NCBI GenBank assembly: GCA_041650035.1
Contig: JBAZLY010000025.1
Location: 1-18,181 of the forward strand
Length of the DNA: 18,181 nucleotides
Origin: JAQUQI01 sp041650035
Lineage (GTDB): Bacteria; Omnitrophota; Gorgyraeia; JABMRG01
Direction: 5' to 3'
Positions 6,362 to 13,457 of the stretch are shown piece by piece. Both the position numbers and the translations under genes were made by a program. Numbering within the stretch: the stretch's first letter is position 1; the number at the start of each line of letters is the position of its first letter. The notes under the pieces were generated by a model that was not told where the DNA came from, did no database searches, and was given only the letters and a program-made list of their open reading frames with translations.

Positions 6362-7540
6362 ATGGGAAAAAGAGAGATAAAAAGAGTTGCTGTGCTTGGT
6401 TCGACAGGCTCTATAGGTATTAATACGCTGAAAGTGATCGCCGCGTTTCCCGACAGGTTTAAGGTCGTAGCGCTTTCTTCATTTTCCAATATACGTCTCT
6501 TGGAAAAACAGATATCGAAATTCAGGCCGTCAATGGCAGCCATAGCGGGGCCTGGATTGGCATCACATAATGCCGGGAGCCTGCCGTCGTTTAAAGGCGT
6601 AAAGGTATATGGTCCCGAGGGCCTTAATATTATCGCCGAGGATAGCGGGGTAGATATTATCGTAATGGCCGTGTCGGGTTTTGCCGCGATATCCCCGCTT
6701 ATCAGCGCGATAAAAAAGGGCAGGCATATATGCCTGGCAAATAAAGAGTCTATTGTCGCGGCGGGGGATATTATTATGGGGCTCGCGAGAAGATACAATG
6801 CCTTGTTGATACCCGTTGACAGCGAGCACAACGCGATATTCCAGTGTTTATGTTCAGGCGGCGCGGATAGGATAAAAAGGCTCTATATTACAGGAAGCGG
6901 CGGGCCTTTGCTGCGCGTTAATGCAAAAAGGTTTTCGGCGCTTAGCGTAAGGCAGGTGCTTAATCACCCCAAATGGAAAATGGGCAAAAAGATAACAGTT
7001 GATTCCGCCACGCTGATGAACAAGGGCTTAGAGATAATAGAGGCCCGGCATCTCTTTAATGTGCCTATAGATAACATAAAACTATTGATACATCCCGGTG
7101 CTGTTGTGCATTCCATGTGTGAATTTGTTGACGGAAGTATAATGGCGCAATTGGGTGTGACGGACATGAAACTGCCCATACAATACGCCTTGACATACCC
7201 TGACAGATTAAGTACCCCGTTTTCCAGGCTGGATCTTTTTGATATTAAAAACCTGGTTTTTATGAAGGCTGATATCCAGAAATTCCCGTGCCTGACGATC
7301 GCGCTGGCCGCGGCCAGACTGGGGGGTACGGCGACGGTGGTTTTAAACGCGGCAGATGAGACCGCCGTAAAGGCGTTTTTGGACGGGAGGGCCTCTTTTA
7401 CCCGTATACCGGATATTGTAGAGGACGTTCTGAAGGCCCATAAGTTTATATCTGACCCGTCAATAGAACAGATATTTGAGGCAGACCTTTGGGCGAGGGA
7501 AAAGGCCGGTTATATTGTAAAAGGCCTAAGGCACGCATAA
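6362..7540 (+). CDS. dxr: 1-deoxy-D-xylulose 5-phosphate reductoisomerase
   Basis: Dxr (IspC) makes 2-C-methyl-D-erythritol 4-phosphate from deoxyxylulose phosphate with NADPH, the committed MEP-pathway step. About 392 residues, the normal length. Seen: the NADPH-binding LGSTGSIGINTL near the N-terminus; LANKESIVAAGD; the metal/substrate loop PVDSEHNAIFQCL; ITGSGGPL; the substrate-covering flexible-loop Trp in HPKWKMGKKITVDSATLMNK; GLEIIEARHLF; and IHPGAVVHSMCEFVDGS. The C-terminal helical domain includes LNAADETAVKAFL. ATG 6362 lies eight bases after the cdsA stop. The frame extends upstream to 6257, but that part overlaps cdsA and lacks family similarity. The ribosome binding site is weak (GAG), consistent with coupling to cdsA. 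Confidence 0.95.
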   Translation: MGKREIKRVAVLGSTGSIGINTLKVIAAFPDRFKVVALSSFSNIRLLEKQISKFRPSMAAIAGPGLASHNAGSLPSFKGVKVYGPEGLNIIAEDSGVDIIVMAVSGFAAISPLISAIKKGRHICLANKESIVAAGDIIMGLARRYNALLIPVDSEHNAIFQCLCSGGADRIKRLYITGSGGPLLRVNAKRFSALSVRQVLNHPKWKMGKKITVDSATLMNKGLEIIEARHLFNVPIDNIKLLIHPGAVVHSMCEFVDGSIMAQLGVTDMKLPIQYALTYPDRLSTPFSRLDLFDIKNLVFMKADIQKFPCLTIALAAARLGGTATVVLNAADETAVKAFLDGRASFTRIPDIVEDVLKAHKFISDPSIEQIFEADLWAREKAGYIVKGLRHA

Positions 7541-7660
7541 CTCATATGGGCGGTTTTGCTGATATACCCCGGAAGTGTTTTCGCGCCTGCCGCCTGCATG
7601 CCCTTAAGTTTTATGATAGCCTGCGGTATTACCGTGGCCGGGTACTTAAAAAGGAGGAAC

Positions 7661-8710
7661 ATGTTTAGCTTTATTATTACGGGTATAGCGGTTATTGCTG
7701 TTTTCAGCATGGTAATACTGGTGCATGAATGCGGACATTTTTTTGTTGCCAGGCGTATGGGTGTTAAGGTGGAGAGATTTGCTCTGGGTCTGGGCAGGGT
7801 ATTAGTGTCGAAGAAGGTTAAAGGGACTGAATACGCCCTCTGCCTTATTCCTTTCGGCGGTTATGTGAAGATGGCCGGAGATGAACCCAGCGGCGAGGTC
7901 ATGAAAGAGAGCTATAAGTATTTTGGCCAGGCCCCCGGTAGGAGGTTCTGGATAATTTTCGCCGGTGCCGGCCTAAATTACCTGTTGGCGTTCGTCATAT
8001 TCTGCTTTGTGGTACCGACAGCCAAAGTGGGCCTTGTTGTAAAGGATATGCCCGCGTATAAAGCGGGCATAGAATCGGGCGATAAGATATTATCGATAAA
8101 CGGTAATCGTACGGAATATTGGTATCAGGTCCTTGACACGGTTTCATCAAACCGTGATGCCACCACGGCCTTGCGCTTTCAGCTTGAAAGAAAAGGCGAG
8201 ACCCTTGAGGCTGTAGTGATACCCGAGGCTGCCTCCGAGGCCCCCGCGCGCAAAGTCCGAAAGATAGGGATAAGCTCTTATGGCGATGTCCGGTTCCTGA
8301 AGGCGGCGCCCGGGCGGTATATAATTACAGGTATGAAACAAACTTTATCCAACACGCTATTGACATACAAGTTCATTTGGTATCTTATCACGGGTAAGAT
8401 AGCATTAAAGGGTTCCGCGACAGGTCCGGTGGGCATTGCGGTTATTATCGGCCGGGCCATTAATATCGGATTGGCCTATTTGTTGTATCTTATAGCTCAT
8501 ATCAATTTAGCTCTTGCTATATTTAACCTCCTGCCTTTGCCTGTTTTAGACGGCGGCCATATATTGTTGCTTGGTATTGAAAGAATAATGAAAAGGCCGG
8601 TCAGCGTGAAGGTGCAGGAGGTCATTCAATATGTGGCTATTTTTTTCATTACTTTGTTATTTGCCACGGTTACATGGAATGATATTACTACATGGATAAT
8701 CAAAAAATGA
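7661..8710 (+). CDS. rseP: Site-2-type intramembrane zinc metalloprotease (RseP family)
   Basis: RseP-family proteases cut membrane-embedded substrates such as anti-sigma factors and remnant signal peptides. About 349 residues. Seen: a first membrane segment carrying the zinc motif HECGH (residues 22-26); GGYVKMAGDEP; a second membrane segment (FAGAGLNYLLAFVIFCFV); one PDZ domain (VVKDMPAYKAGIESGDKILSI); and the third zinc ligand in NLLPLPVLDGGH near residue 290. E. coli RseP has two PDZ domains and about 450 residues; this is the shorter single-PDZ form common in other phyla. ATG 7661 is supported by AAGGAGG three bases upstream and by the usual distance to HExxH. The frame is open back to 7556, but that extension is unlikely. 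No rseA or rpoE lies nearby. Confidence 0.93.
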   Translation: MFSFIITGIAVIAVFSMVILVHECGHFFVARRMGVKVERFALGLGRVLVSKKVKGTEYALCLIPFGGYVKMAGDEPSGEVMKESYKYFGQAPGRRFWIIFAGAGLNYLLAFVIFCFVVPTAKVGLVVKDMPAYKAGIESGDKILSINGNRTEYWYQVLDTVSSNRDATTALRFQLERKGETLEAVVIPEAASEAPARKVRKIGISSYGDVRFLKAAPGRYIITGMKQTLSNTLLTYKFIWYLITGKIALKGSATGPVGIAVIIGRAINIGLAYLLYLIAHINLALAIFNLLPLPVLDGGHILLLGIERIMKRPVSVKVQEVIQYVAIFFITLLFATVTWNDITTWIIKK

Positions 8711-9768
8711 GACGAAGATCATCAAGGCAGGTAAGATTAGGCGATGTTAAGATAGGCGCCGGCGCACCCGTGTCTATACAATCAATGACAAACACGGATA
8801 CCAGGGATGTTGCTTCAACTGTCAGACAGATAAGACGTCTTGAGATGTCGGGCTGCGAGATAGTAAGGGTCGCTGTAAAGGATGCGGTCTCCGCCGCGGC
8901 TGTCAAAAAGATCAGGCCAAGGATATCTATACCGATTGAAGCGGATATTCACTTTAACTATCAACTGGCCCTGATGGCTGTTGAATCGGGCGCGGACGGT
9001 ATAAGGCTTAATCCCGGCAATATCCGCGATCCTATGCATATAGGTCTTGTGATAGATGCCTGCAAGAGGCGCGATATCCCAATAAGGATAGGCGCTAATT
9101 CCGGGTCTATGGCAGATGGATATAGGGCCGGGGGAGAGGATGCCCAGGCTGATAATATGGTAAAGATTGTGATGGATTATATCAGGATATTCGAGAGAAA
9201 AAATTTTTTCAATATCATGATATCGCTTAAAACGTCAAGTGTTGTCTCGACGCTGGCCGCCTACAGAAAGGCGGCCTTACTATGCAATTACCCCCTGCAC
9301 CTCGGCGTTACAGCTACGGGCTGCGGCGAAGAGGCCGTTATAAAGTCCTCTATAGGTATTGGCAGCCTGCTGTCGGAAGGCATAGGTGACACAATAAGGG
9401 TGTCTTTGACGGGCCGGCCTGAAGATGAAATCGTTGTTGCCAGGCATATATTACAGGCCCTTAAATTGAGGCATTTTTATCACGAATTAATATCTTGTCC
9501 CACATGCGGGCGTTGCCAGGTAGACCTGGCAGGCATTGTAAACCGTGTCCGGCGGAGGCTTTATACCATACCCGCGCGTATGCCCGGCAAGCGGTTTATT
9601 ACTGTTGCCGTTATGGGCTGTGAGGTCAACGGTCCAGGAGAGGCAAAGACGGCTGATATCGGTATTGCATTTGGAAAGGATTCCGGCATTCTGTTTAAAA
9701 AGTCAAAGATCGTAAAAAAGGTAAACGCGAAAGACGCGGTTAAGGAGCTGATGAATGCTTTACTCTAA
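8692..9768 (+). CDS. ispG: 4-hydroxy-3-methylbut-2-enyl diphosphate synthase (flavodoxin/ferredoxin type)
   Basis: IspG reduces ME-cyclodiphosphate to HMBPP in the MEP pathway using a [4Fe-4S] cluster. 358 residues, standard for bacteria. Seen: an N-terminal TIM barrel with SIQSMTNTDTRD, EADIHFNYQLAL, GIRLNPGNI and IRIGANSGS, and a C-terminal cluster domain with SCPTCGRC (near residue 270) and MGCEVNGPGEAKTADIGIAF. The first, second and later Cys plus the Glu are the expected cluster ligands. The ATG at 8692 overlaps rseP by 19 bases. An in-frame ATG at 8707 makes a tight ATGA overlap with the rseP stop and is an equally plausible start. With dxr it gives two MEP enzymes in one cluster. The 3' end overlaps proS by 14 bases. 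Confidence 0.96.
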   Translation: MDNQKMRRRSSRQVRLGDVKIGAGAPVSIQSMTNTDTRDVASTVRQIRRLEMSGCEIVRVAVKDAVSAAAVKKIRPRISIPIEADIHFNYQLALMAVESGADGIRLNPGNIRDPMHIGLVIDACKRRDIPIRIGANSGSMADGYRAGGEDAQADNMVKIVMDYIRIFERKNFFNIMISLKTSSVVSTLAAYRKAALLCNYPLHLGVTATGCGEEAVIKSSIGIGSLLSEGIGDTIRVSLTGRPEDEIVVARHILQALKLRHFYHELISCPTCGRCQVDLAGIVNRVRRRLYTIPARMPGKRFITVAVMGCEVNGPGEAKTADIGIAFGKDSGILFKKSKIVKKVNAKDAVKELMNALL

Positions 9769-11515
9769 GTCATTTATACCAACCTTGAAAGAGGACCCTG
9801 CCGATGCGGAGGCAGTAAGCCATAAGCTTATGGTCCGGGCAGGGCTTATACGCAGGCTCGCGGCAGGGGTTTATTCGTATCTACCGCTCGGGCTTAGAAC
9901 GCTTAGAAAAATAGAGAATATCACGCGTGAGGAAATGGATTCTTCCGGGGCGCTGGAGGTGCTTATGCCGGCATTGCACCCGGCGCAGTTGTGGTATGAA
10001 ACAGGCAGGTATGACATTATAGGAGATGAGCTTTTTAAATTCAAAGACCGCGCCGGCAGGCAGATGGTCATAGGTCCTACCCATGAAGAGGTTATCACTG
10101 ATATAGCCAGAAATAACCTGCGTTCATACAAAGACCTGCCAAAGATCATATATCAAATACAGACAAAACTGCGTGATGAGCCTCGTCCGAGGTTTGGCGT
10201 AATACGCAGTAAAGAGTTTATTATGAAAGACGGTTACAGCTTTGACTGCACCCGGGCAGGACTTGATAAAAGTTATGATACGATGTTTGAGGCCTATAAA
10301 CGTATATTTGCCAGATGCGGTCTTAACGCTATGGCTGTAGAGGCTGATTCCGGGTTTATGGGAGGAAACGAGTCGGCTGAATTTATGATCTTATCTGAAA
10401 ACGGTGAGGATGTGGTCGCTGTGTGCGCGGGATGCGGTTACAGCACAAGTCTTGCCAAGGCCTTATGTCAACCGCCAAAGGATTGCCACCAGCAGTTTGC
10501 TGGGCACAAAGGCTTTTCCGGCAAAGATAATAGCGATCATTTAACCCGTCTGCCGGGGGTAAAAGAGGTATACACGCCGGGCGTATCCAGTATAGATAAG
10601 GTCTCTGAATTATTGAAGCGCAGCCCCAGGGATATAATAAAAACGCTTATCTATATGTCTGATAAAAAACCTGTAGCCGTAGTACTTAGAGGTGACCATG
10701 AGGTAAATGAATCAAAGCTTGCCGCCTGTCTTGGGTCGCGCGAACTTATGCTCGCGGAAAAGGAAACTATAGTAAATGTTACAGGTGGGCCCATGGGTTT
10801 TACGGGTCCTTGCGGATTGAAGGGCATAGAGTTGTTAATAGACCATGGGGTAAAAACCGTTTTAAGCGGTGTCGCGGGCGCTAATAAGAAGGATACCCAC
10901 ATTATCAATGTTATTCCCGGCCGGGATTTTGATATTACCAGGACCTTTGATATCAGGTATGTCACTGCCGGGGACGCGTGTTCAAAATGTTCATCCGCTA
11001 TAGAGCTTAAAAAGGCCATAGAGATAGGCCATGTGTTCAAGCTTGGGACAAAATATTCCGATGCCATGAAGGCTATGTTTCTTGATTCAGACGGCAGCCA
11101 AAAGCCTTTTATAATGGGCTGTTACGGCATCGGCATAAACAGGATAATGGCAGCTGCCATAGAACAGAATAATGACAAGGACGGTATCGTATGGCCATTA
11201 TCAATAGCCCCGTATAGCGTAATGATCTTATGCCTGAACGGGCGTGATGAGGCTGTGGCCAAGGTCGCTGAAAAGATTTACGCCTCGATAACCCAGGCAG
11301 GCATAGATGCCCTTATGGATGACAGGGATATAAGCCCCGGTATCAAGTTTAAGGACGCGGACTTGTCCGGCATGCCTATACAGATCATCGTGGGTTCTAA
11401 AGGTCTTGCCTGTTCAAAGGTCGAGATAAAGGTAAGAAGGACAGGGGCAAGAACGGAGGTTGCCTTGGGTGATATAGTAACTCGGACGCTTGATCTCCTG
11501 TCCGGCCGCGGATAG
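9755..11515 (+). CDS. proS: Prolyl-tRNA synthetase (bacterial type with editing domain)
   Basis: ProS charges tRNA-Pro and edits Ala-tRNA-Pro. 586 residues, near the usual bacterial length. Class II motifs are visible: GPTHEEV near residue 107, RPRFGVIRSKEF near 143-155 (motif 2) and GCYGIGINR near 455 (motif 3). Between motifs 2 and 3 lies the bacterial editing insertion, about residues 224-407, flanked by two CxxC pairs (VCAGCGY and ACSKC). The C-terminal anticodon-binding domain includes DDRDISPGIKFKDADLSGMP. ATG 9755 has AAGGAG about eight bases upstream inside ispG. Its presence after the envelope genes matches the uppS-cdsA-dxr-rseP-proS order seen in many bacteria. Last gene before a clear regulatory gap. 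Confidence 0.97.
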   Translation: MLYSKSFIPTLKEDPADAEAVSHKLMVRAGLIRRLAAGVYSYLPLGLRTLRKIENITREEMDSSGALEVLMPALHPAQLWYETGRYDIIGDELFKFKDRAGRQMVIGPTHEEVITDIARNNLRSYKDLPKIIYQIQTKLRDEPRPRFGVIRSKEFIMKDGYSFDCTRAGLDKSYDTMFEAYKRIFARCGLNAMAVEADSGFMGGNESAEFMILSENGEDVVAVCAGCGYSTSLAKALCQPPKDCHQQFAGHKGFSGKDNSDHLTRLPGVKEVYTPGVSSIDKVSELLKRSPRDIIKTLIYMSDKKPVAVVLRGDHEVNESKLAACLGSRELMLAEKETIVNVTGGPMGFTGPCGLKGIELLIDHGVKTVLSGVAGANKKDTHIINVIPGRDFDITRTFDIRYVTAGDACSKCSSAIELKKAIEIGHVFKLGTKYSDAMKAMFLDSDGSQKPFIMGCYGIGINRIMAAAIEQNNDKDGIVWPLSIAPYSVMILCLNGRDEAVAKVAEKIYASITQAGIDALMDDRDISPGIKFKDADLSGMPIQIIVGSKGLACSKVEIKVRRTGARTEVALGDIVTRTLDLLSGRG

Positions 11516-11535
11516 GCAGGTATTACCTTTTATTA
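11497..11535 (+). terminator. Possible terminator at the proS stop
   Basis: CCTG (11497-11500) pairs with CAGG (11517-11520) and TCCG (11501-11504) with CGGA (11509-11512), leaving loop GCCG and a four-base 3' bulge. It spans the proS TAG. A T-rich but interrupted stretch (TATTACCTTTTATTATAT) follows. Plausible end of the envelope operon, but the U-run is weak. Confidence 0.35.
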
Positions 11536-11691
11536 TATACATCTTTTAGCAACGCAGAAAGCCGTATTTTTATCCGGTTGCGGACAAACAATTCGCGCGG
11601 GGTATCTGTGGTGAGAACTTATAAAAAAGCCGCAGCTTCAGGCTGTGAAAACAGGATATTTCTAAATGTGCCTACCCAGGCTTAACAAGGA

Positions 11692-11721
11692 TTGACAGGT
11701 CGTAAAAAAAGCTTGACAGGT
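11692..11721 (+). repeat. Direct repeat of TTGACAGGT, 21-bp period
   Basis: Two exact copies of the 9-mer TTGACAGGT at 11692-11700 and 11713-11721, starts 21 bp apart (about two helical turns). The second copy supplies the -35 element of the promoter below. The first has no -10 at the right distance, so it may be a factor-binding half-site or a decayed tandem promoter. Confidence 0.6.
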
Positions 11722-11741
11722 GCGGATATATGTAATATAAT
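11713..11741 (+). promoter_or_regulatory. Consensus sigma-70 promoter for rimP-nusA-infB
   Basis: TTGACA at 11713-11718 and TATAAT at 11736-11741, separated by exactly 17 bases: a perfect match to the housekeeping consensus in both boxes and spacing. The predicted start of transcription is near A11748, about 65 bases before the rimP ATG. It lies in the only large gap between the envelope cluster and the nusA operon. The preceding 11536-11691 stretch holds no recognisable gene or RNA. Confidence 0.85.
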
Positions 11742-11747
11742 CACCTT

Positions 11748-11761
11748 ACAAATTTATTTGT
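11748..11761 (+). repeat. Inverted repeat at the predicted transcription start
   Basis: ACAAAT-TT-ATTTGT, a perfect 6-base inverted repeat beginning at the predicted +1 and ending against the AAAGGAG ribosome binding site (11763-11769). As DNA it could be an operator; as RNA it would be a weak 5'-terminal hairpin. AT-only composition apart from one C-G pair makes chance possible. Confidence 0.45.
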
Positions 11762-11777
11762 GAAAGGAGAATTCTAA

Positions 11778-11807
11778 GTGGGTTGACGTATGTTTACCCG
11801 CTTTTTT
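11778..11807 (+). terminator. Terminator-like hairpin in the rimP-nusA leader (possible attenuator)
   Basis: GTGGGT (11778-11783) pairs with ACCCGC (11796-11801), six pairs with one G-U and a 12-base loop, followed directly by TTTTTT (11802-11807). It lies about 30 bases after the predicted transcription start. The 5' arm begins eight bases after the ribosome binding site AAAGGAG, so an initiating ribosome would cover it. A weak stem with a U-run is the kind of terminator that needs NusA help (inference). Confidence 0.55.
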
Positions 11808-11812
11808 ATTGT

Positions 11813-12274
11813 ATGGCAGCTAATGGCGATGTATTAGATGATATAAGAAGCCTGATAGGGCCGGCTCTGGAAGCGGCGGGAGTTGAGCTCTATGATATGA
11901 CCCTTAAAAAGGTCAATGGGGCAGGCCTGCTTATGGTATTGGTTGACAAAAATAGCGGTATATCCCTGGATGAGTGTGCCAAAATCAACAGAAGGGTATC
12001 TGGTATCATTGAGCATGCCCGGTTTTTTTCCGGGCCATGCGTTATAGAGGTGTCTTCTCCCGGCCTTGACAGGCCCTTAAAAATACGCAGGGATTTCAGC
12101 TGGGCCCTGGGATGCAGTGTTGATGTGTGGCCCATCTGCGATATTAAGGGTAAGAATTTTATCAGCGGTATTGTAAAAGACGCGCGCGAGGATGGTGTCG
12201 AGATAGAGGCTAAGAACGGGGAGTGTTTTGTGTTACCATACGGTATAATTAATAAGGCTAAAAGAAATTTTTAA
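11813..12274 (+). CDS. rimP: Ribosome maturation factor RimP
   Basis: RimP helps mature the 30S subunit. From ATG 11813 the protein has 153 residues, normal for the family. Seen: the N-terminal helix (VLDDIRSLIGPALEAAGVEL), LDECAKINRRVSGII, the hallmark VIEVSSPGLDRPLK, and a C-terminal SH3-like barrel ending in INKAKRNF. The start is debatable. ATG 11813 aligns best with family N-termini but has no ribosome binding site. TTG 11783 adds ten residues and lies 13 bases after AAAGGAG (11763-11769). GTG 11778 is ideally spaced but reads only GTG-GGT-TGA. If TTG is used, initiation would overlap the leader hairpin. It is the first gene of the classical rimP-nusA-infB operon. Confidence 0.92.
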   Translation: MAANGDVLDDIRSLIGPALEAAGVELYDMTLKKVNGAGLLMVLVDKNSGISLDECAKINRRVSGIIEHARFFSGPCVIEVSSPGLDRPLKIRRDFSWALGCSVDVWPICDIKGKNFISGIVKDAREDGVEIEAKNGECFVLPYGIINKAKRNF

Positions 12275-12296
12275 GGTATGTGCATAGGAGACTTGT

Positions 12297-13448
12297 ATGA
12301 ACGGAGAATTATTATCGGTATTAGAACATATTGAACGCGAAAAAGGTATCAGCAGGCAGATACTGATCGAGGCCGTTGAAAGTGCCTTGCTAAGCGCTGC
12401 GCGCAAGGTTATAGGCCAGAAGGATGAGGAGAATATCAGCGTTAAGATGGACCCCGAGACAGGTTCGATAAAGGTATTTGCCGCGGGAAAAGAAATAAAA
12501 TCAGTTGAATTCGGCAGGATCGCGGCGCAGACTGCCAAGCAGGTGATCATTCAAAAAATTAGAGAAGCTGAAAGAGACGTCATATTTGAGGAGTTCCGCG
12601 AGCGCAAAGGTACTATTGTCACAGGAGGCGTGCATAGGTTCGAAAAAGGCAATATCATAGTGGACTTAGGTAAGGTTGAGGCCGTATTGCCGAGGACGGA
12701 GCTTTTGCCCAGGGAAAGGTATAAACAGGGCGAAAGGATAAAGGCCTATGTGACTAATGTGGAGAGGACGTCAAGGGGGTCATCCATTACCCTGTCAAGA
12801 AGGGATGAAGGTATGATCAAGAGGCTTTTTGAGCTTGAGATACCCGAGATAACGGACGGTATAGTCGAGATAAAATCGATCGCGCGTGAGGCTGGTGCCA
12901 GAACAAAGATCGCTGTTACGTCAAAGGATGAACGGATAGACTCTGTCGGCGCCTGTGTCGGCATGAGGGGGCAAAGGGTAAAAAATATTGTAAACGAGCT
13001 TCAAGGCGAAAAGATCGATATAGTCAGGCATAGTGATGATATAAGAGAATACATAAAGGCCGCGCTTTCACCGGCCGAGATAGCGCAGATAAAGGTGGAT
13101 AAAGAGTTAAAGAGAGCAGAGATCGTTGTTGAGGATGACCAGCTTTCTCTTGCCATAGGCCGCCACGGCCAAAACGTCAAACTCGCCTCTAAGCTTGTTG
13201 GATATGAGATAGACGTTAAGAGTCGTTCGAATTCTGAAGACAAGGAAAGGGCGAAGCAGGAGTCCGGTTTGTCTATATCCGATCTCCCGGGTGTAGGCAA
13301 GAAGGCGGAGGAATATCTTTTGGCGTCCGGCTATAAGACCATTGATGACATAGCGAAATCCACGGTTGAGATATTGATGGAGGTTAAGGGTATAGGCAAA
13401 AAGACCGCCGAAAAGATCCTTGCCTCGGCTAAGGAATTCATAGAATAA
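12297..13448 (+). CDS. nusA: Transcription termination/antitermination factor NusA (short N-terminal domain)
   Basis: NusA binds RNA polymerase and modulates pausing, termination and antitermination. 383 residues. Order seen: N-terminal RNAP-binding domain (ISRQILIEAVESALLSAARK), S1 domain (about 103-170; ITLSRR at its end), KH1 (SVGACVGMRGQRVKNIVNEL), KH2 (LSLAIGRHGQNVKLASKL) and a C-terminal helix-hairpin-helix unit (LPGVGKKAEEYL, VKGIGKKTAEKIL; about 326-383) like one AR-type repeat. The N-terminal domain is short: after GSIKVFAAG it goes almost at once to VEFGRIAAQTAKQVI. Compared from memory with B. subtilis and E. coli NusA, roughly 40 residues between these points are absent. ATG follows TAGGAG with suitable spacing, 22 bases after rimP. 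Confidence 0.95.
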   Translation: MNGELLSVLEHIEREKGISRQILIEAVESALLSAARKVIGQKDEENISVKMDPETGSIKVFAAGKEIKSVEFGRIAAQTAKQVIIQKIREAERDVIFEEFRERKGTIVTGGVHRFEKGNIIVDLGKVEAVLPRTELLPRERYKQGERIKAYVTNVERTSRGSSITLSRRDEGMIKRLFELEIPEITDGIVEIKSIAREAGARTKIAVTSKDERIDSVGACVGMRGQRVKNIVNELQGEKIDIVRHSDDIREYIKAALSPAEIAQIKVDKELKRAEIVVEDDQLSLAIGRHGQNVKLASKLVGYEIDVKSRSNSEDKERAKQESGLSISDLPGVGKKAEEYLLASGYKTIDDIAKSTVEILMEVKGIGKKTAEKILASAKEFIE

Positions 13449-13457
13449 CAGGGGGGC

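Noticed and set aside
11623..11647. Hairpin CGCAGC-TTCAG-GCTGTG beside A6, a possible minus-strand terminator
   Set aside because: No minus-strand gene nearby would need it, and two bases separate the stem from the U-run; could at most stop antisense transcription.
11608..11685. 25-codon GTG-started ORF in the gap before the nusA-operon promoter
   Set aside because: Weak ribosome binding site (GGGG), no promoter seen, unremarkable composition; likely chance.
11516..11712. tRNA gene upstream of rimP, as metY is in E. coli
   Set aside because: No T-loop GGTTCGAATCC-like sequence, no acceptor pairing and no cloverleaf could be found on either strand.
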